Of a stretch of DNA of 64,000 nt, positions 8,924-18,007 are shown piece by piece (position 1 is the first letter of the stretch; each line of letters opens with the position of its first letter). Position numbers and translations under genes: made by a program. Where the stretch lies: NCBI GenBank assembly GCA_038030265.1, contig CM075937.1:1116001-1180000 (forward strand), in the 5' to 3' direction. The notes beneath the pieces were generated by a model. That model was given only the letters and a program-made list of their open reading frames with translations, ran no database searches and was not told where the DNA came from. Source of the stretch: Corythucha ciliata. Its lineage: Eukaryota > Arthropoda > Insecta > Hemiptera > Tingidae.

Positions 8924-10546
8924 TTAAGTGTGTAAATGTTTTTTTAGATAATCTTCTCTGTTTACTATTTCATGTGCCCAACTATCTATGGATTTAGATG
9001 CTTCGTCAAAGTTAATACCCAATAAGATAATCTCTTTTGCTTTCCATAAATAAGAAGTATAATAGCAATTATCTTTAATTTGTTGTAGGGCTATTTTACC
9101 GCTCGATTTATACTTGATTTCTATAATATAGACGATGCTCCGAATGGTTAGTACCATATCAGCCCTACCTTTACTAGAAGGAGATTCACTAGCTATATGA
9201 CTATTAATACCCTCTAAATAGTTTAAACCATAGAGCAACATATGGAGGTTACTATGGTAATCTTTTTCCGTTTTACTAGTTATATAATAAGGGATACTAG
9301 CAAAGGCTATGTTAATAGCGATAATAAAGGACTCAATGTCTTTTGCTTGTAAAGCACTTTTGACTTGATCTTGTGTGGATAGAAAATAATCTTTAACACG
9401 CCGTTCTAAGCTATCTTGGATCGTTTGATGAAAAGCTTTTGCTATTTCTTGATTAGGAAACTTGAGCTTATAAATACCTGTAGATGGCTCATAACTATCT
9501 ATTGTTAGGTAGCCAGTTTGAAACATCAAGGCTTTTAAACTAATCTCATTCCTGCTGCCTGTATACATTAACTGATGTCTATAGGCAGCAATAGGTAGTG
9601 CATCTAATTGAAATCTATCAGGGTCTGCTAGCATTTGGTTAATGAGGATAGTTGGGCTGCCTGATTCGTACCAGTAGTTTTCTAGTTCACTACTGTTTAA
9701 AAATTTTAACGTAGACCAGGGATTATACACACTCACACCATCTTGATGGAATCTATATCCATTGTAATAAGTTGTAATGCGCTGCATCACTTCTAATTCA
9801 GCTATTTTTTTATTTTCTTTCTCACTCCATTTTTTAGCAATATCTTCTAAATTTTTTGAGAATATGGTTACAATATCTTCTTGCGTATAGCCAAACATGG
9901 CATCCGCATCTTTCGAAATAGTAATATCATCTAAATGATTAGCCCCTGAAAACACATCAGATAAACTGAATTTGCTTACCCCAGTGATAAAGGTAAGTTG
10001 AAAATAGTCATTTAGTGACTTCAAGGTCATAAAGAAGTCTTTCATGACTTTTATATTGGCCTGCTCTATGTCAGAACCTTTTGTTAGGTGCACAATAGGT
10101 GCATCATATTCATCTATTAATACTACTATCTTGGAGGCATAACCACTGCCTAATTTAGTCATATCTTCCACCAAATTGGAGAGCTTCGTTTGAAGAACAT
10201 GTCCAGTAAGCGTCAAATGGTATATGGAAGCAATCCGTATAAGTAAGTCTTCTAAAGATAATTGTAATAATTCTGCTGACGAATTGTTTAATCTAGAGTG
10301 GTCTAGTTTAAGCACGGGATATTTCTTCCATGCATACCCATTTTCTGGGCTACCTATATAGCAACTTTTAAAAATTTCTTTCTCTCCGCTACATATAGTA
10401 GCCAATGTATTAATAAATAATGATTTCCCAAATCTCCTAGGACGAGCTATAAAGATAGGACTCCTTTTTTCGATTAATGCTTGTGCATATCGTGTCTTAT
10501 CTACGTAATAGCCTGTCTCAATAACTGAAGCCAATAGGCAGTGCAT
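8924..10546 (-). CDS. AAA-ATPase with PDDEXK domain, 5' end damaged
   Basis: A 540-residue frame closely related along its length to the intact gene at 41236-42882. It shows Walker A ARPRRFGKSLF, Walker B VVLIDEYDAPI, the sensor stretch LTFITGVSKFSLSDV and the C-terminal nuclease residues GRADMV and YIIEIKYK. The ancestral start, still visible as ATGCGTAAG at 10559, is out of frame because 14 net bases are missing after codon 10 compared with the paralogue. The present frame uses a different ATG at 10546 and replaces about 15 conserved N-terminal residues. It could still be translated from there or be an early pseudogene. The upstream 130 bp resemble the region before 42882. Confidence 0.75.
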   Translation of the reverse strand: MHCLLASVIETGYYVDKTRYAQALIEKRSPIFIARPRRFGKSLFINTLATICSGEKEIFKSCYIGSPENGYAWKKYPVLKLDHSRLNNSSAELLQLSLEDLLIRIASIYHLTLTGHVLQTKLSNLVEDMTKLGSGYASKIVVLIDEYDAPIVHLTKGSDIEQANIKVMKDFFMTLKSLNDYFQLTFITGVSKFSLSDVFSGANHLDDITISKDADAMFGYTQEDIVTIFSKNLEDIAKKWSEKENKKIAELEVMQRITTYYNGYRFHQDGVSVYNPWSTLKFLNSSELENYWYESGSPTILINQMLADPDRFQLDALPIAAYRHQLMYTGSRNEISLKALMFQTGYLTIDSYEPSTGIYKLKFPNQEIAKAFHQTIQDSLERRVKDYFLSTQDQVKSALQAKDIESFIIAINIAFASIPYYITSKTEKDYHSNLHMLLYGLNYLEGINSHIASESPSSKGRADMVLTIRSIVYIIEIKYKSSGKIALQQIKDNCYYTSYLWKAKEIILLGINFDEASKSIDSWAHEIVNREDYLKKHLHT

Positions 10547-10671
10547 CTATCTTACGCATAACTTTTTCTTTTTAAACTTCGTTTTCATTACTCTAGAAGC
10601 ATGTATGGTAATACGAATATATGGTAAAATCTATATGCGTGAATCTGTAATGTACATTTCCTATGATTATC

Positions 10672-11196
10672 CTATAAGTTAATATACCTATAAAAGCTTA
10701 CTCTAGAAATTTTTAATGTTTTGCATATATCATTAATGGCCATACCATGATCTTTATGCATGTTTTTAGCCATCAATACGCTAGGATCTGTAGAGGATAT
10801 TTTTTTCTGCCACCTTGCTTACCACGTGCCCGAGCTGCTGCCAAACCTGCACACGTGCGTTCCTGGATAAGACGTCGTTCGAATTGCGCTAAAGAGGAAA
10901 AGATATTGAAGATTAACTCTCCTGAAGCAGTTGTGGTATCAATAGCCCCATCACACAAGAGACCTTCTGCAAAAGCTATTTGTGATCAGCAATTTTTAGG
11001 AGAAGCGCAGTCGAGCACCGCAGAATACTAGATGTATTTGAGGAGCATAGACAAGCTTCGACACCAAAATTGCCATTAGAGATAGCTTTTGCAGAAGGTC
11101 TTAGGATCTAAAGTCAACGCCTTGCTGGTACAAATCTTCGATTAGCTGAACCAAATGAGGCATCGAGCGGCCCAAACGATCCAATTGATACGCCAT
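10672..11196 (-). pseudogene. Serine recombinase (resolvase/invertase) pseudogene
   Basis: Pieces of one Tn3/Hin-type resolvase are readable in order. They are QLDRLGRSMPHLVQLIEDLY (11196 downward), then GAIDTTTASGELIFNIFSSL and FERRLIQERTCAGLAAARAR (10958 to about 10815), then a C-terminal helix-turn-helix with DHGMAINDICKTLKISRVSF (down to 10672). Three lesions break it. The N-terminus with the catalytic serine is gone, a 142-bp inverted-repeat element is inserted at 10960-11101, and a run of seven A near 10803 needs an eighth to stay in frame. The gene once cut and rejoined DNA at paired sites; it cannot now. Confidence 0.8.
10960..11101. mobile_element. 142-bp miniature inverted-repeat insertion inside the recombinase
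   Basis: Perfect 20-bp ends, AGACCTTCTGCAAAAGCTAT at 10960-10979 and its reverse complement at 11082-11101, enclose about 100 bp without coding capacity. It sits exactly between the FRS and CDGAID parts of the recombinase, where family members are continuous. This looks like a MITE moved by a transposase elsewhere. Confidence 0.7.
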
Positions 11197-11565
11197 TTTT
11201 TATTTTAGTTCGTATTTTGTTAAAAATTACGCATTGAATTCGTTATATATAACATAAGTTATGAGTTTATAGCAAGTGAAATATACCAGATAATGAGTCG
11301 TAAATATCTAGTTACTGCTTAAAGCCATTTGTCCTAACAATTCGTCGTAGCGAACGGAAAGCGAATTGATAATGAACTAATCCTTATCCTACATTTATAC
11401 ATGATCTTAAATGGTACCATACATACTTATTTATTAGAATAATGATTATATATAATTAATATATCAATTATAACTATATACTTTTTGAATACCCTAATAT
11501 AATTACATATATTTGAACTAATTTATAAAAATTATGTATTTAACATGTTTATATATATTTATAAT
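11197..11565. other. AT-rich intergenic stretch before parA
   Basis: About 370 bp with no credible gene. The first half contains short fragments (GTCGTAGCGAACGGAAAGCG); the second half is extremely AT-rich and leads into the inverted repeat in front of parA. It plausibly holds the promoter or centromere of the par locus. Confidence 0.4.
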
Positions 11566-11598
11566 AACTATATATGTTAATATAACACATATATAGTT
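11566..11598 (+). promoter_or_regulatory. Inverted repeat upstream of parA, operator candidate
   Basis: Perfect 12-bp arms AACTATATATGT and ACATATATAGTT are separated by 9 nt and end 16 bp before the parA start at 11614. The position fits autoregulation by ParA or a small partner, as in other partition operons. The binding role is inferred. Confidence 0.45.
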
Positions 11599-11613
11599 TT
11601 ATATTTTATTTTT

Positions 11614-11820
11614 ATGGTGATACTCTCGGTTGTAAATAACAAAGGTGGTGTAGGAAAAACTACCACAGTACAAAACATAGCTGCTGCATTGGAAAAGTTT
11701 ACTCAAGGAGCAAGAGTGTTGGCCATTGATCTTGATCCACAAGGAAATTTGTCTCAATCTTTTGGCATATACCCAGAAGAAGACACCTTAACAGCTGGAA
11801 GCTGGATATTAAAGGAGCGA
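11614..11820 (+). CDS. ParA-family partition ATPase, cut by assembly gap
   Basis: The first 69 residues are present: deviant Walker A NKGGVGKTTTVQNIAAAL and the switch segment LAIDLDPQGNLSQSFG. These are typical of ParA/Soj proteins that segregate plasmids or chromosomes by ATP-driven patterning on DNA. The frame runs straight into 500 N, so the remainder (about 180 residues) is missing from this assembly and is not necessarily mutated. It differs from the second ParA at 15375, so two partition systems, or two replicons, are represented. Confidence 0.85.
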
Positions 11821-12320
11821 NNNNNNNNNNNNNNNNNNNNNNNNNNNNNNNNNNNNNNNNNNNNNNNNNNNNNNNNNNNNNNNNNNNNNNNNNNNNNNNN
11901 NNNNNNNNNNNNNNNNNNNNNNNNNNNNNNNNNNNNNNNNNNNNNNNNNNNNNNNNNNNNNNNNNNNNNNNNNNNNNNNNNNNNNNNNNNNNNNNNNNNN
12001 NNNNNNNNNNNNNNNNNNNNNNNNNNNNNNNNNNNNNNNNNNNNNNNNNNNNNNNNNNNNNNNNNNNNNNNNNNNNNNNNNNNNNNNNNNNNNNNNNNNN
12101 NNNNNNNNNNNNNNNNNNNNNNNNNNNNNNNNNNNNNNNNNNNNNNNNNNNNNNNNNNNNNNNNNNNNNNNNNNNNNNNNNNNNNNNNNNNNNNNNNNNN
12201 NNNNNNNNNNNNNNNNNNNNNNNNNNNNNNNNNNNNNNNNNNNNNNNNNNNNNNNNNNNNNNNNNNNNNNNNNNNNNNNNNNNNNNNNNNNNNNNNNNNN
12301 NNNNNNNNNNNNNNNNNNNN
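11821..12320. other. Assembly gap, exactly 500 N
   Basis: The 500-base length suggests a placeholder for an unknown distance. Both sides are bacterial, but they belong to different genes (parA on the left, the end of an Rpn gene on the right). The gap therefore hides at least the rest of parA and most of an Rpn gene. Confidence 0.95.
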
Positions 12321-12487
12321 AAGGAATCAGAGTAGGGGAAGAAAAAGGAAAATTAGAGGGCATACTAAAAGGAGAAAATGAAAAAGCCATGTCTATTGCG
12401 AGATCCATGCTATCTCGTGGCTACCCTGTAGAGGATATTGTCGTTCTCACTGGTTTGCCTACTTCTCGTATCCAGGACCTTGTATAG
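12321..12487 (+). CDS. C-terminal end of an Rpn-family nuclease, cut by gap
   Basis: The readable 54 residues (GIRVGEEKGKLEGILKGENE then IARSMLSRGYPVEDIVVLTG) nearly match the end of the intact Rpn protein at 37888-38907. The rest is hidden in the gap. Downstream lies a broken copy of the small replication-type gene on the opposite strand, the same arrangement as at 37560-37910. The whole block is therefore a repeat, and this probably caused the assembly gap. Confidence 0.75.
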
Positions 12488-12505
12488 TTTTTAACTATAA
12501 CTATC

Positions 12506-12805
12506 TTATGCAGTACATTCCATATATTTAGGTTGGAAGATTCCGGTATTAAACAAGCCTCTATTAACCCAATATATATCAACCTAGTTAGTCTTTCCTA
12601 GCACCTCTTTATTGCATAAACCAGCTATTCCGTCGCATGGATAGCCCATGTTGGGGTATATCATAAATCTATTACATTCGTTTAGATTAAATAAAAACTT
12701 TTCTTCCATAAACGAATCTTTACACATCAAATACTTAATGATATTTTTAGCTTTATTGGACAAGCCATATATGAAATACTCATCGAATTCTCTCTCTGAA
12801 TTCTA
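12506..12805 (-). pseudogene. Relic of the small replication-type gene (relative of 20473-20868)
   Basis: Translation gives LSNKAKNIIKYLM, then FLFNLNECNRFMIY, KEVLGKTN, a stop, and YWVNRGLFNTGIF. This is a clear relative of the intact 131-residue protein (LSKTAQNIIKYMM; VLAKTKLPHLYWVNKGF). An in-frame TAG lies at 12584-12586. The second relic at 37560-37869 reads through this point but has a stop elsewhere, so each copy was inactivated separately. About 145 bp beyond it (12806-12948) hold nothing recognisable. Confidence 0.65.
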
Positions 12806-12948
12806 GTTCATAAAAGTATTTTCTGAAAGTTCCATTCGACTTTATCTCACAGAAAAAATAACCCTCAAATTATGTCTCCGTTCAAGTCTGGTTATGGATC
12901 ACCTTGTCTGTTTCCATTCTTGGACTATTTTTAAGCAGTTGGTATAAT

Positions 12949-13236
12949 TAGTCGTCCCTGAAGTATTAAAATAATTATTGGATTAAAGTATTTTTTAATA
13001 TGATAATCAATACAAATAAGGATGTGAGTAAAATTAAACACTTGTAAACCAATAAAATAAATCTGAAACTCAGGTTAGTACAATTGTTGTATATCTTTTT
13101 AGATTTCGTCCTCATTTTGCAAGGTTTTGGTATAAAGTAATGCAAAAAGTGGTTGTTTATTAACAAAAATTTAACAGGTTTTTGATGTTTTTTATATTGA
13201 TTAACAGGTGAATAAATAATACTTCAGGAACGACTA
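12949..13236. mobile_element. MITE-like noncoding element with 18-bp inverted ends
   Basis: AGTCGTCCCTGAAGTATT at 12950-12967 and AATACTTCAGGAACGACT at 13218-13235 form inverted ends with one mismatch. The roughly 250 bp between are AT-rich, with no convincing gene. The element lies between the relic gene and the AAA-ATPase at 13269. I found no clear target duplication. Confidence 0.5.
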
Positions 13237-13268
13237 TTTAGTAATAAGCAAGTATTCTATTATACTTA

Positions 13269-15041
13269 TTACTCTTCTCCTTGTCGATACCCACTCGTTA
13301 AGTCCATTGATCTAGCCTTCTTACGAACCAAGTCATAGGTAGAATAAGCCGCTACAACTGACTTCCCATAAAAAGCAATACCTACTTCTACTACTTCTTT
13401 TACATGAGGATACTGTAATAATTCAGTACGATACGATTGAGCTTGTATTTGCTTTAAAGCAAGACTTGCTGAATCTTCCAAAGCTTCCTTTTTGCGAACC
13501 TGCTTAAATTCCAGTAGAATAGCTTTAGATACTTCTTTAGGAATCAATAGTACATCATAACGCCCTAAGCCACTTTCTCGATTGGAACGTATATAATATC
13601 TATAACTAATACTAGCCAACATAGCTAAAACAAAGCCATGATAGAAGCTTTCACCTTGCTTAGTAGTATCGAAAAAACTAACACTCTGTAAGAGATAAGC
13701 CCTTAAATCTTGAATAAATTCATCTATTTTACCACTTAACAGATGATTTAAAAAGGTATCATACCTGGCCTGACTAGGAAATTTATTCAGCAACCATTCC
13801 TCAAAAAATCTATTATAAAGGGTAGCTACTTCTTTATTGGGAATAGCTAACGTACAATCATATAGACCATTTCTTGCATTAAATACGGCACTCAATGCTT
13901 TTAAATAACCAGCAAACAAGAGTAAGCTCCATAAAGCATGCTCGCTAGTACCTAACAAATCAAAGGCAAGATGCTTATCGATGGATACTTTTAAAGACTC
14001 CCCTTGCATCAATTGTTCGAATTGCTCTTTAATGCTATTGTTAGAGCTAAGAATCAGTTGCTTTATTAGATCATTATTGCCCGTATTGACCCAGTATACA
14101 TCAAATTGACCTGATCTATTCATACAGGAAATAATAGACCAAGGATTATACATAACTAGGTTCCCTATCTTGTAGCCATTATACCAACTTTTTATTTCTT
14201 CCATGGAAGTACTAAGACAATTGGCTTTAAATAAAGATGAAACTTCATCTTCACTAAAGCCAAAGCAGCTACTATATGCTTCATCTAGCAAAGTATAGGT
14301 TTCTAGGTTATTCAATCCAGAGAGCATACTATCTTTAGAAACACGTAATATCCCCGTTAAAACGCCCCTTGCTAAGTAATCATTATCTTTTAAAGCAGCA
14401 CTAAATAGGTTACGCATAAATGCGACCATAGCATCCAAATACGCCTTATTTCCATAAGCTTTGTTTAGTGGCGTATCGTATTCATCTATGAGAATATAAA
14501 CCTTTTGACCATGGTGTTGGTAGAGACATTTACTAAGTAATTCTAAAGAAGATTCTAATTGTTGTTGATTAGCCTTACTGTTTACAATCCTATATAGCTT
14601 GTTTATCTGTATTTTATTAACCTTATCACTATTAAATAAATAGGTATAGGATTCATAAAGAGTCGATATCAACTCATACACCGCATTATAGGCCCCTTGA
14701 AAACTATCCGAATTAACATCCTTAAAACTTAGCATAATAACAGGGTATTTACCTTGATGTTGATCAATGTGGTTACCACCATTTAACTTGCTAATCGCTA
14801 AATTATCAAATAGACCTTTTGTACTTACGCCACTAACCTCTGATGAAAAAAAATGCTGCAACATAGACATATTGAGTGTCTTACCCCAACGACGAGGACG
14901 GGCGATCAGCGTAACCTCATCGCCACTTTTTAGGAAATCAGCAATCATGGATGTCTTATCACAAAATAGGTAATCGTTAGATACCAATTTATGAAAGTTA
15001 CTAACTCCAATCGGTAATTTGTACATGATGAGAAAATTCAA
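13269..15041 (-). CDS. AAA-ATPase with PDDEXK domain, par-linked copy 1
   Basis: A protein of 585-590 residues. The frame opens at 15041, but Met6 at 15026 aligns with the start of its paralogue (MKKLPIGVSNFHKLVSNDY), so 15026 is the likelier start. Walker A is ARPRRWGKT, Walker B is YILIDEYDTPLNKAYG, and the nuclease core shows GLGRYDVLLIP then ILLEFKQVRK. It belongs to a subfamily distinct from the copies at 5334, 8924 and 41236. Its leader carries a TTTAG-repeat motif shared with the other par-linked AAA gene and with parA. It is intact. Its role is unknown; plasmid maintenance or defence is possible from context. Confidence 0.85.
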   Translation of the reverse strand: MNFLIMYKLPIGVSNFHKLVSNDYLFCDKTSMIADFLKSGDEVTLIARPRRWGKTLNMSMLQHFFSSEVSGVSTKGLFDNLAISKLNGGNHIDQHQGKYPVIMLSFKDVNSDSFQGAYNAVYELISTLYESYTYLFNSDKVNKIQINKLYRIVNSKANQQQLESSLELLSKCLYQHHGQKVYILIDEYDTPLNKAYGNKAYLDAMVAFMRNLFSAALKDNDYLARGVLTGILRVSKDSMLSGLNNLETYTLLDEAYSSCFGFSEDEVSSLFKANCLSTSMEEIKSWYNGYKIGNLVMYNPWSIISCMNRSGQFDVYWVNTGNNDLIKQLILSSNNSIKEQFEQLMQGESLKVSIDKHLAFDLLGTSEHALWSLLLFAGYLKALSAVFNARNGLYDCTLAIPNKEVATLYNRFFEEWLLNKFPSQARYDTFLNHLLSGKIDEFIQDLRAYLLQSVSFFDTTKQGESFYHGFVLAMLASISYRYYIRSNRESGLGRYDVLLIPKEVSKAILLEFKQVRKKEALEDSASLALKQIQAQSYRTELLQYPHVKEVVEVGIAFYGKSVVAAYSTYDLVRKKARSMDLTSGYRQGEE

Positions 15042-15093
15042 TACTTATTTAGAAATATAACTAAATGGTAGTTTATGTTTTATTTAAAATAGC

Positions 15094-15134
15094 CTAAACT
15101 GGTTTAGTTTAGTTTAGTTTAGTTTAGTTTAAAC
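15094..15134. repeat. TTTAG-repeat motif, copy 1
   Basis: CTAAACTGG is followed by five tandem TTTAG-type units and ends in TTTAAAC. The same motif occurs at 16075-16106 and 18008-18044. Here it lies in the leader of the AAA gene and overlaps the stop codon of the small par gene (15119). It may be an iteron, a centromere (parS) or an operator. Confidence 0.65.
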
Positions 15135-15382
15135 TTTTGTGATTCTGAACGTAAAGAGTTTAAAAGATATTTCGAACAAAGCTTTCTTCTAGATACATTT
15201 CCATCAAAATAAAGAAATAGTTTTTCTAACATCTCTGACATCTCTTTAGTAAAAGGTATCGTAATTTCCTTGACATATTTATTACTTACGACAGAATGTG
15301 GAACATCTTCTGACTGGTTAACTATAGTATCACCTTGTGCTGTTATACTAGGAGTAACTCTATTTTTTTTAAAACTAGACAT
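15119..15382 (-). CDS. Small ParB-position protein downstream of parA
   Basis: An 87-residue, Lys/Ser-rich protein starting 8 bp inside the end of parA (15375-16034), so translation is probably coupled. Residues about 38-85 (EITIPFTKEMSEMLEKLF, then SRRKLCSKYLL) have the strand plus two helices pattern of small centromere-binding ribbon-helix-helix partners of ParA. Position, size and coupling support that role; no specific family is recognised. Its stop codon lies within the TTTAG repeat. Confidence 0.55.
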   Translation of the reverse strand: MSSFKKNRVTPSITAQGDTIVNQSEDVPHSVVSNKYVKEITIPFTKEMSEMLEKLFLYFDGNVSRRKLCSKYLLNSLRSESQKFKLN

Positions 15383-16034
15383 AAACTTCTATCTCCTTTT
15401 TTAAATTCAATATTTCAATTTTTGACTTTAAGTCATTGGTTTCTACAACCCCTAATCCTTCAGATGAAGCTACTTTATATACCTTTCTATTGTGAACCCT
15501 AACTTGAGAAGGAGATAATACATGTAGATAATCTTGAAAAAATAGTTCTGCATCACTAATAGATTTATCCAAGTAATGAACAGAACAATTATTTAGTATA
15601 TAAAAAGTTTTTCGGTGATTATTTTGGCATTGTGTATCTTCTAATAATCCAGAAAGCTCTTCTATTACTTCAATATCATTTTGAGAAGGCGTAAACGGAA
15701 TATATACAATATCAGAAATCAACAGAGCTGTCCTCAAGCTCTTACTATCACTACCTTGTACATCTATTATTACAACATCATAATTTTTAGAATCTTCAAC
15801 AACTGAATTTTTTAAATCATCTACCTGAATAGAAGAAAATATTTTAGGTTTATCTGAATGATATTCATTACGCCTAGATATCCATTTAGAGCAAGTTCTC
15901 TGACGTATATCGCAATCTATAATCTTAACTTTTAGATCACTATGTACGAAAGAAACAGCCAAGTTCTGAGTTAACGTTGACTTTCCAGAACCTCCCTTTA
16001 CTTGTAAAAATGCTATTATGATTCCTCTTTCCAT
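15375..16034 (-). CDS. ParA-family (ParF-like) partition ATPase
   Basis: A 219-residue protein with deviant Walker A K13-GGSGKST-20, the switch region VKIIDCDIRQRTCSKW and Walker B YDVVIIDVQGSDSK. The short length without an N-terminal DNA-binding domain fits type Ib (ParF-like) plasmid partition. Such proteins pair with a small RHH protein, matching the coupled gene at 15119. The promoter region carries a 16-bp palindrome and a TTTAG motif. It probably segregates the plasmid-like replicon represented by the surrounding genes. It is intact and distinct from the gap-broken ParA at 11614. Confidence 0.85.
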   Translation of the reverse strand: MERGIIIAFLQVKGGSGKSTLTQNLAVSFVHSDLKVKIIDCDIRQRTCSKWISRRNEYHSDKPKIFSSIQVDDLKNSVVEDSKNYDVVIIDVQGSDSKSLRTALLISDIVYIPFTPSQNDIEVIEELSGLLEDTQCQNNHRKTFYILNNCSVHYLDKSISDAELFFQDYLHVLSPSQVRVHNRKVYKVASSEGLGVVETNDLKSKIEILNLKKEIEVYV

Positions 16035-16054
16035 ATTTTAACAAAAAATATTGA

Positions 16055-16070
16055 TCTGAACTAGTTCAGA
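16055..16070 (-). promoter_or_regulatory. 16-bp palindrome upstream of parA, operator candidate
   Basis: TCTGAACTAGTTCAGA is perfectly self-complementary and lies 21 bp before the parA start, directly next to the TTTAG motif. It is a likely binding site for the small par protein or ParA; this is inference from position. Confidence 0.5.
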
Positions 16071-16074
16071 TTAT

Positions 16075-16106
16075 ACTAGTTTAGTTTAGTTTAGTTTAGT
16101 TTAAAC
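16075..16106. repeat. TTTAG-repeat motif, copy 2
   Basis: ACTAG is followed by tandem TTTAG units and ends TTTAAAC, in the leader of parA, next to the 16-bp palindrome. See copies at 15094 and 18008. Confidence 0.65.
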
Positions 16107-16186
16107 TATTATAAGATATAAATAGATTCTTACTTTCAGGAAAACATTTTTTAAACTGTTTTATAGTATCTATGTACCACCTAGTC

Positions 16187-17941
16187 CTATCCATATCTAC
16201 TCGTTAAACTCACTGAACCGGACTGTTTGTTGAATAGATCATAGGTAGAATAAGCAGCTAATACCGACTTCCCAGAAAATGCAATACCAACTTCTACTAC
16301 CTCTTTTACATGAGGATATTCTAATATTTCTGTATGATAGGATTGGCTTTGTATTTGATCTAAAGCAACTTTAGCAGCATGTTCAAGTTCTTCTTCTTTT
16401 CGTACCTGTTTAAATTCTAATAACAATGCTTTTGAACCTTCTTTTTTAGGGATTAATAAAAGATCATAACGACCTAATCCGCTTTCCCTGTTAGAACGTA
16501 CATAATGGGTTATACTCAAACTGGCTAGCATACCCAACACAAAACCATGATAAAATCCCTCTGATGTGCTACTTTTTTTTGTATCAAAATAGATAACAAT
16601 TCGACGTAAAAAGTAACTAAGCTGTTCAACAAAATCAGGAACATCACCAACCACCAAATGTTTCAAAAAAGAGTCATATTGTCGCTTGCGATCAAACTGA
16701 TTAATGAACCATTCTTGAAAAAATGTACTATAGAGTCGCCATATTTCATAGTTGGGTACTCTGACTCTACAATCATATACATTCGTATAGGCACTTAAAC
16801 TACTGGTTTCGAAAGTCAAATAGCCAGCAAATAACAAAAGACTCCAAAAAGATGTATCATCTTTATCTAGTATATCAAAAGAAAGGTGTTTGTTAATAGA
16901 TATAGCCAAAGATTCTCCACGCATGAGCTGTTCGAATTGTTCCTTAATGTCCGAATGAGCAGTAAGTATCTTTTGTTCGATTAAGTTATTATTACCCGTA
17001 TTGACCCAGTATACATCAAATTGACCTGATCTATTCATACAGGAAATAATAGACCAAGGATTATACATAACTACATTACCTACCTTGTAGCCATTATACC
17101 AACTTTTTATTTCTTCCATGGAAGTACTAAGACAATTGGCTTTAAATAAAGATGAAACTTCATCTTCACTAAAGCCAAAACAGCTGCTATAACCTTCATC
17201 TAGCAAAGTATAGGTTTCTAGGTTATTCAATCCAGAGAGCATACTATCTTTAGAAACACGCAATATCCCCGTTAATACGCCTCTTTCTAAATAGTCGTTA
17301 TCTTTTAAGGCGGCACTAAATAGATTACGCATAAATGCGACCATAGCATTCAAGTATCCTTTATTGCCATAAGCTTTATTGAGAGGCGTATCGTATTCAT
17401 CTATGAGAATATAAACTTTTTGATTATGGTGTTGATAAAGGCATTGACTAAGGAGTTTTATCGAATCCTCTAAAGCTTCTTGGTCAGCAGATTGATCAAG
17501 AATAGTGTTAAACGTTCTTAACTGTACCGTATTGAGTCTTTTACTCTTTAATAAGTACTCAAATGAGCTAAATAAGAAAGATATTTGTTTATTTATTTTG
17601 TTATAGGATCCTTGAAAGTCATCCGAATTAACATCTTTAAAGCTTAGCATAATAACAGGGTATTTACCTTGATATTGTCTAATATATTTACCACCATCTA
17701 TATTGAAAATATCTAAATCATCAAATAAGCCTGCTGTACTTACTCCATTCACCTCTGAAGAAAAAAAATGGTGCAACATAGACATATTAAGCGTTTTACC
17801 CCAACGGCGAGGACGAGCAATTAAGGTAACCTCATCGCCACTTTTCAGGAAATCAGAAATCATAGCTGTCTTATCACAAAATAGGTAGTCGTTAGATACC
17901 AACTTATGAAAGTTACTAACACCAATCGGTAATTTTTTCAT
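16187..17941 (-). CDS. AAA-ATPase with PDDEXK domain, par-linked copy 2
   Basis: A 584-residue close paralogue of the gene at 13269-15041, with long identical stretches in the central region (SCFGFSEDEVSSLFKANCLS). Walker A is ARPRRWGKT, Walker B YILIDEYDTPLNKAYG, and the nuclease core GLGRYDLLLIP then LLLEFKQVRK. The pair flanks the parA operon and both leaders share the TTTAG motif and nearby bases, so the locus looks like AAA - par - AAA produced by duplication. N- and C-terminal parts have diverged more than the middle. It is intact. Function is unproven. Confidence 0.85.
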   Translation of the reverse strand: MKKLPIGVSNFHKLVSNDYLFCDKTAMISDFLKSGDEVTLIARPRRWGKTLNMSMLHHFFSSEVNGVSTAGLFDDLDIFNIDGGKYIRQYQGKYPVIMLSFKDVNSDDFQGSYNKINKQISFLFSSFEYLLKSKRLNTVQLRTFNTILDQSADQEALEDSIKLLSQCLYQHHNQKVYILIDEYDTPLNKAYGNKGYLNAMVAFMRNLFSAALKDNDYLERGVLTGILRVSKDSMLSGLNNLETYTLLDEGYSSCFGFSEDEVSSLFKANCLSTSMEEIKSWYNGYKVGNVVMYNPWSIISCMNRSGQFDVYWVNTGNNNLIEQKILTAHSDIKEQFEQLMRGESLAISINKHLSFDILDKDDTSFWSLLLFAGYLTFETSSLSAYTNVYDCRVRVPNYEIWRLYSTFFQEWFINQFDRKRQYDSFLKHLVVGDVPDFVEQLSYFLRRIVIYFDTKKSSTSEGFYHGFVLGMLASLSITHYVRSNRESGLGRYDLLLIPKKEGSKALLLEFKQVRKEEELEHAAKVALDQIQSQSYHTEILEYPHVKEVVEVGIAFSGKSVLAAYSTYDLFNKQSGSVSLTSRYG

Positions 17942-18007
17942 GATCAGAAGATTTAATGCTTATTAAAAATGTTCATAACAGTTAGTTTATATTTTATTTA
18001 AAAAAGG

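Noticed and set aside
11614..12408. Long open frames running across the first N gap
   Set aside because: Most residues are unknown; left and right ends belong to different genes (parA and Rpn tail).
12975..13166. 63-codon open frame on the minus strand
   Set aside because: Composition is that of AT-rich DNA, and it lies inside a noncoding inverted-repeat element.
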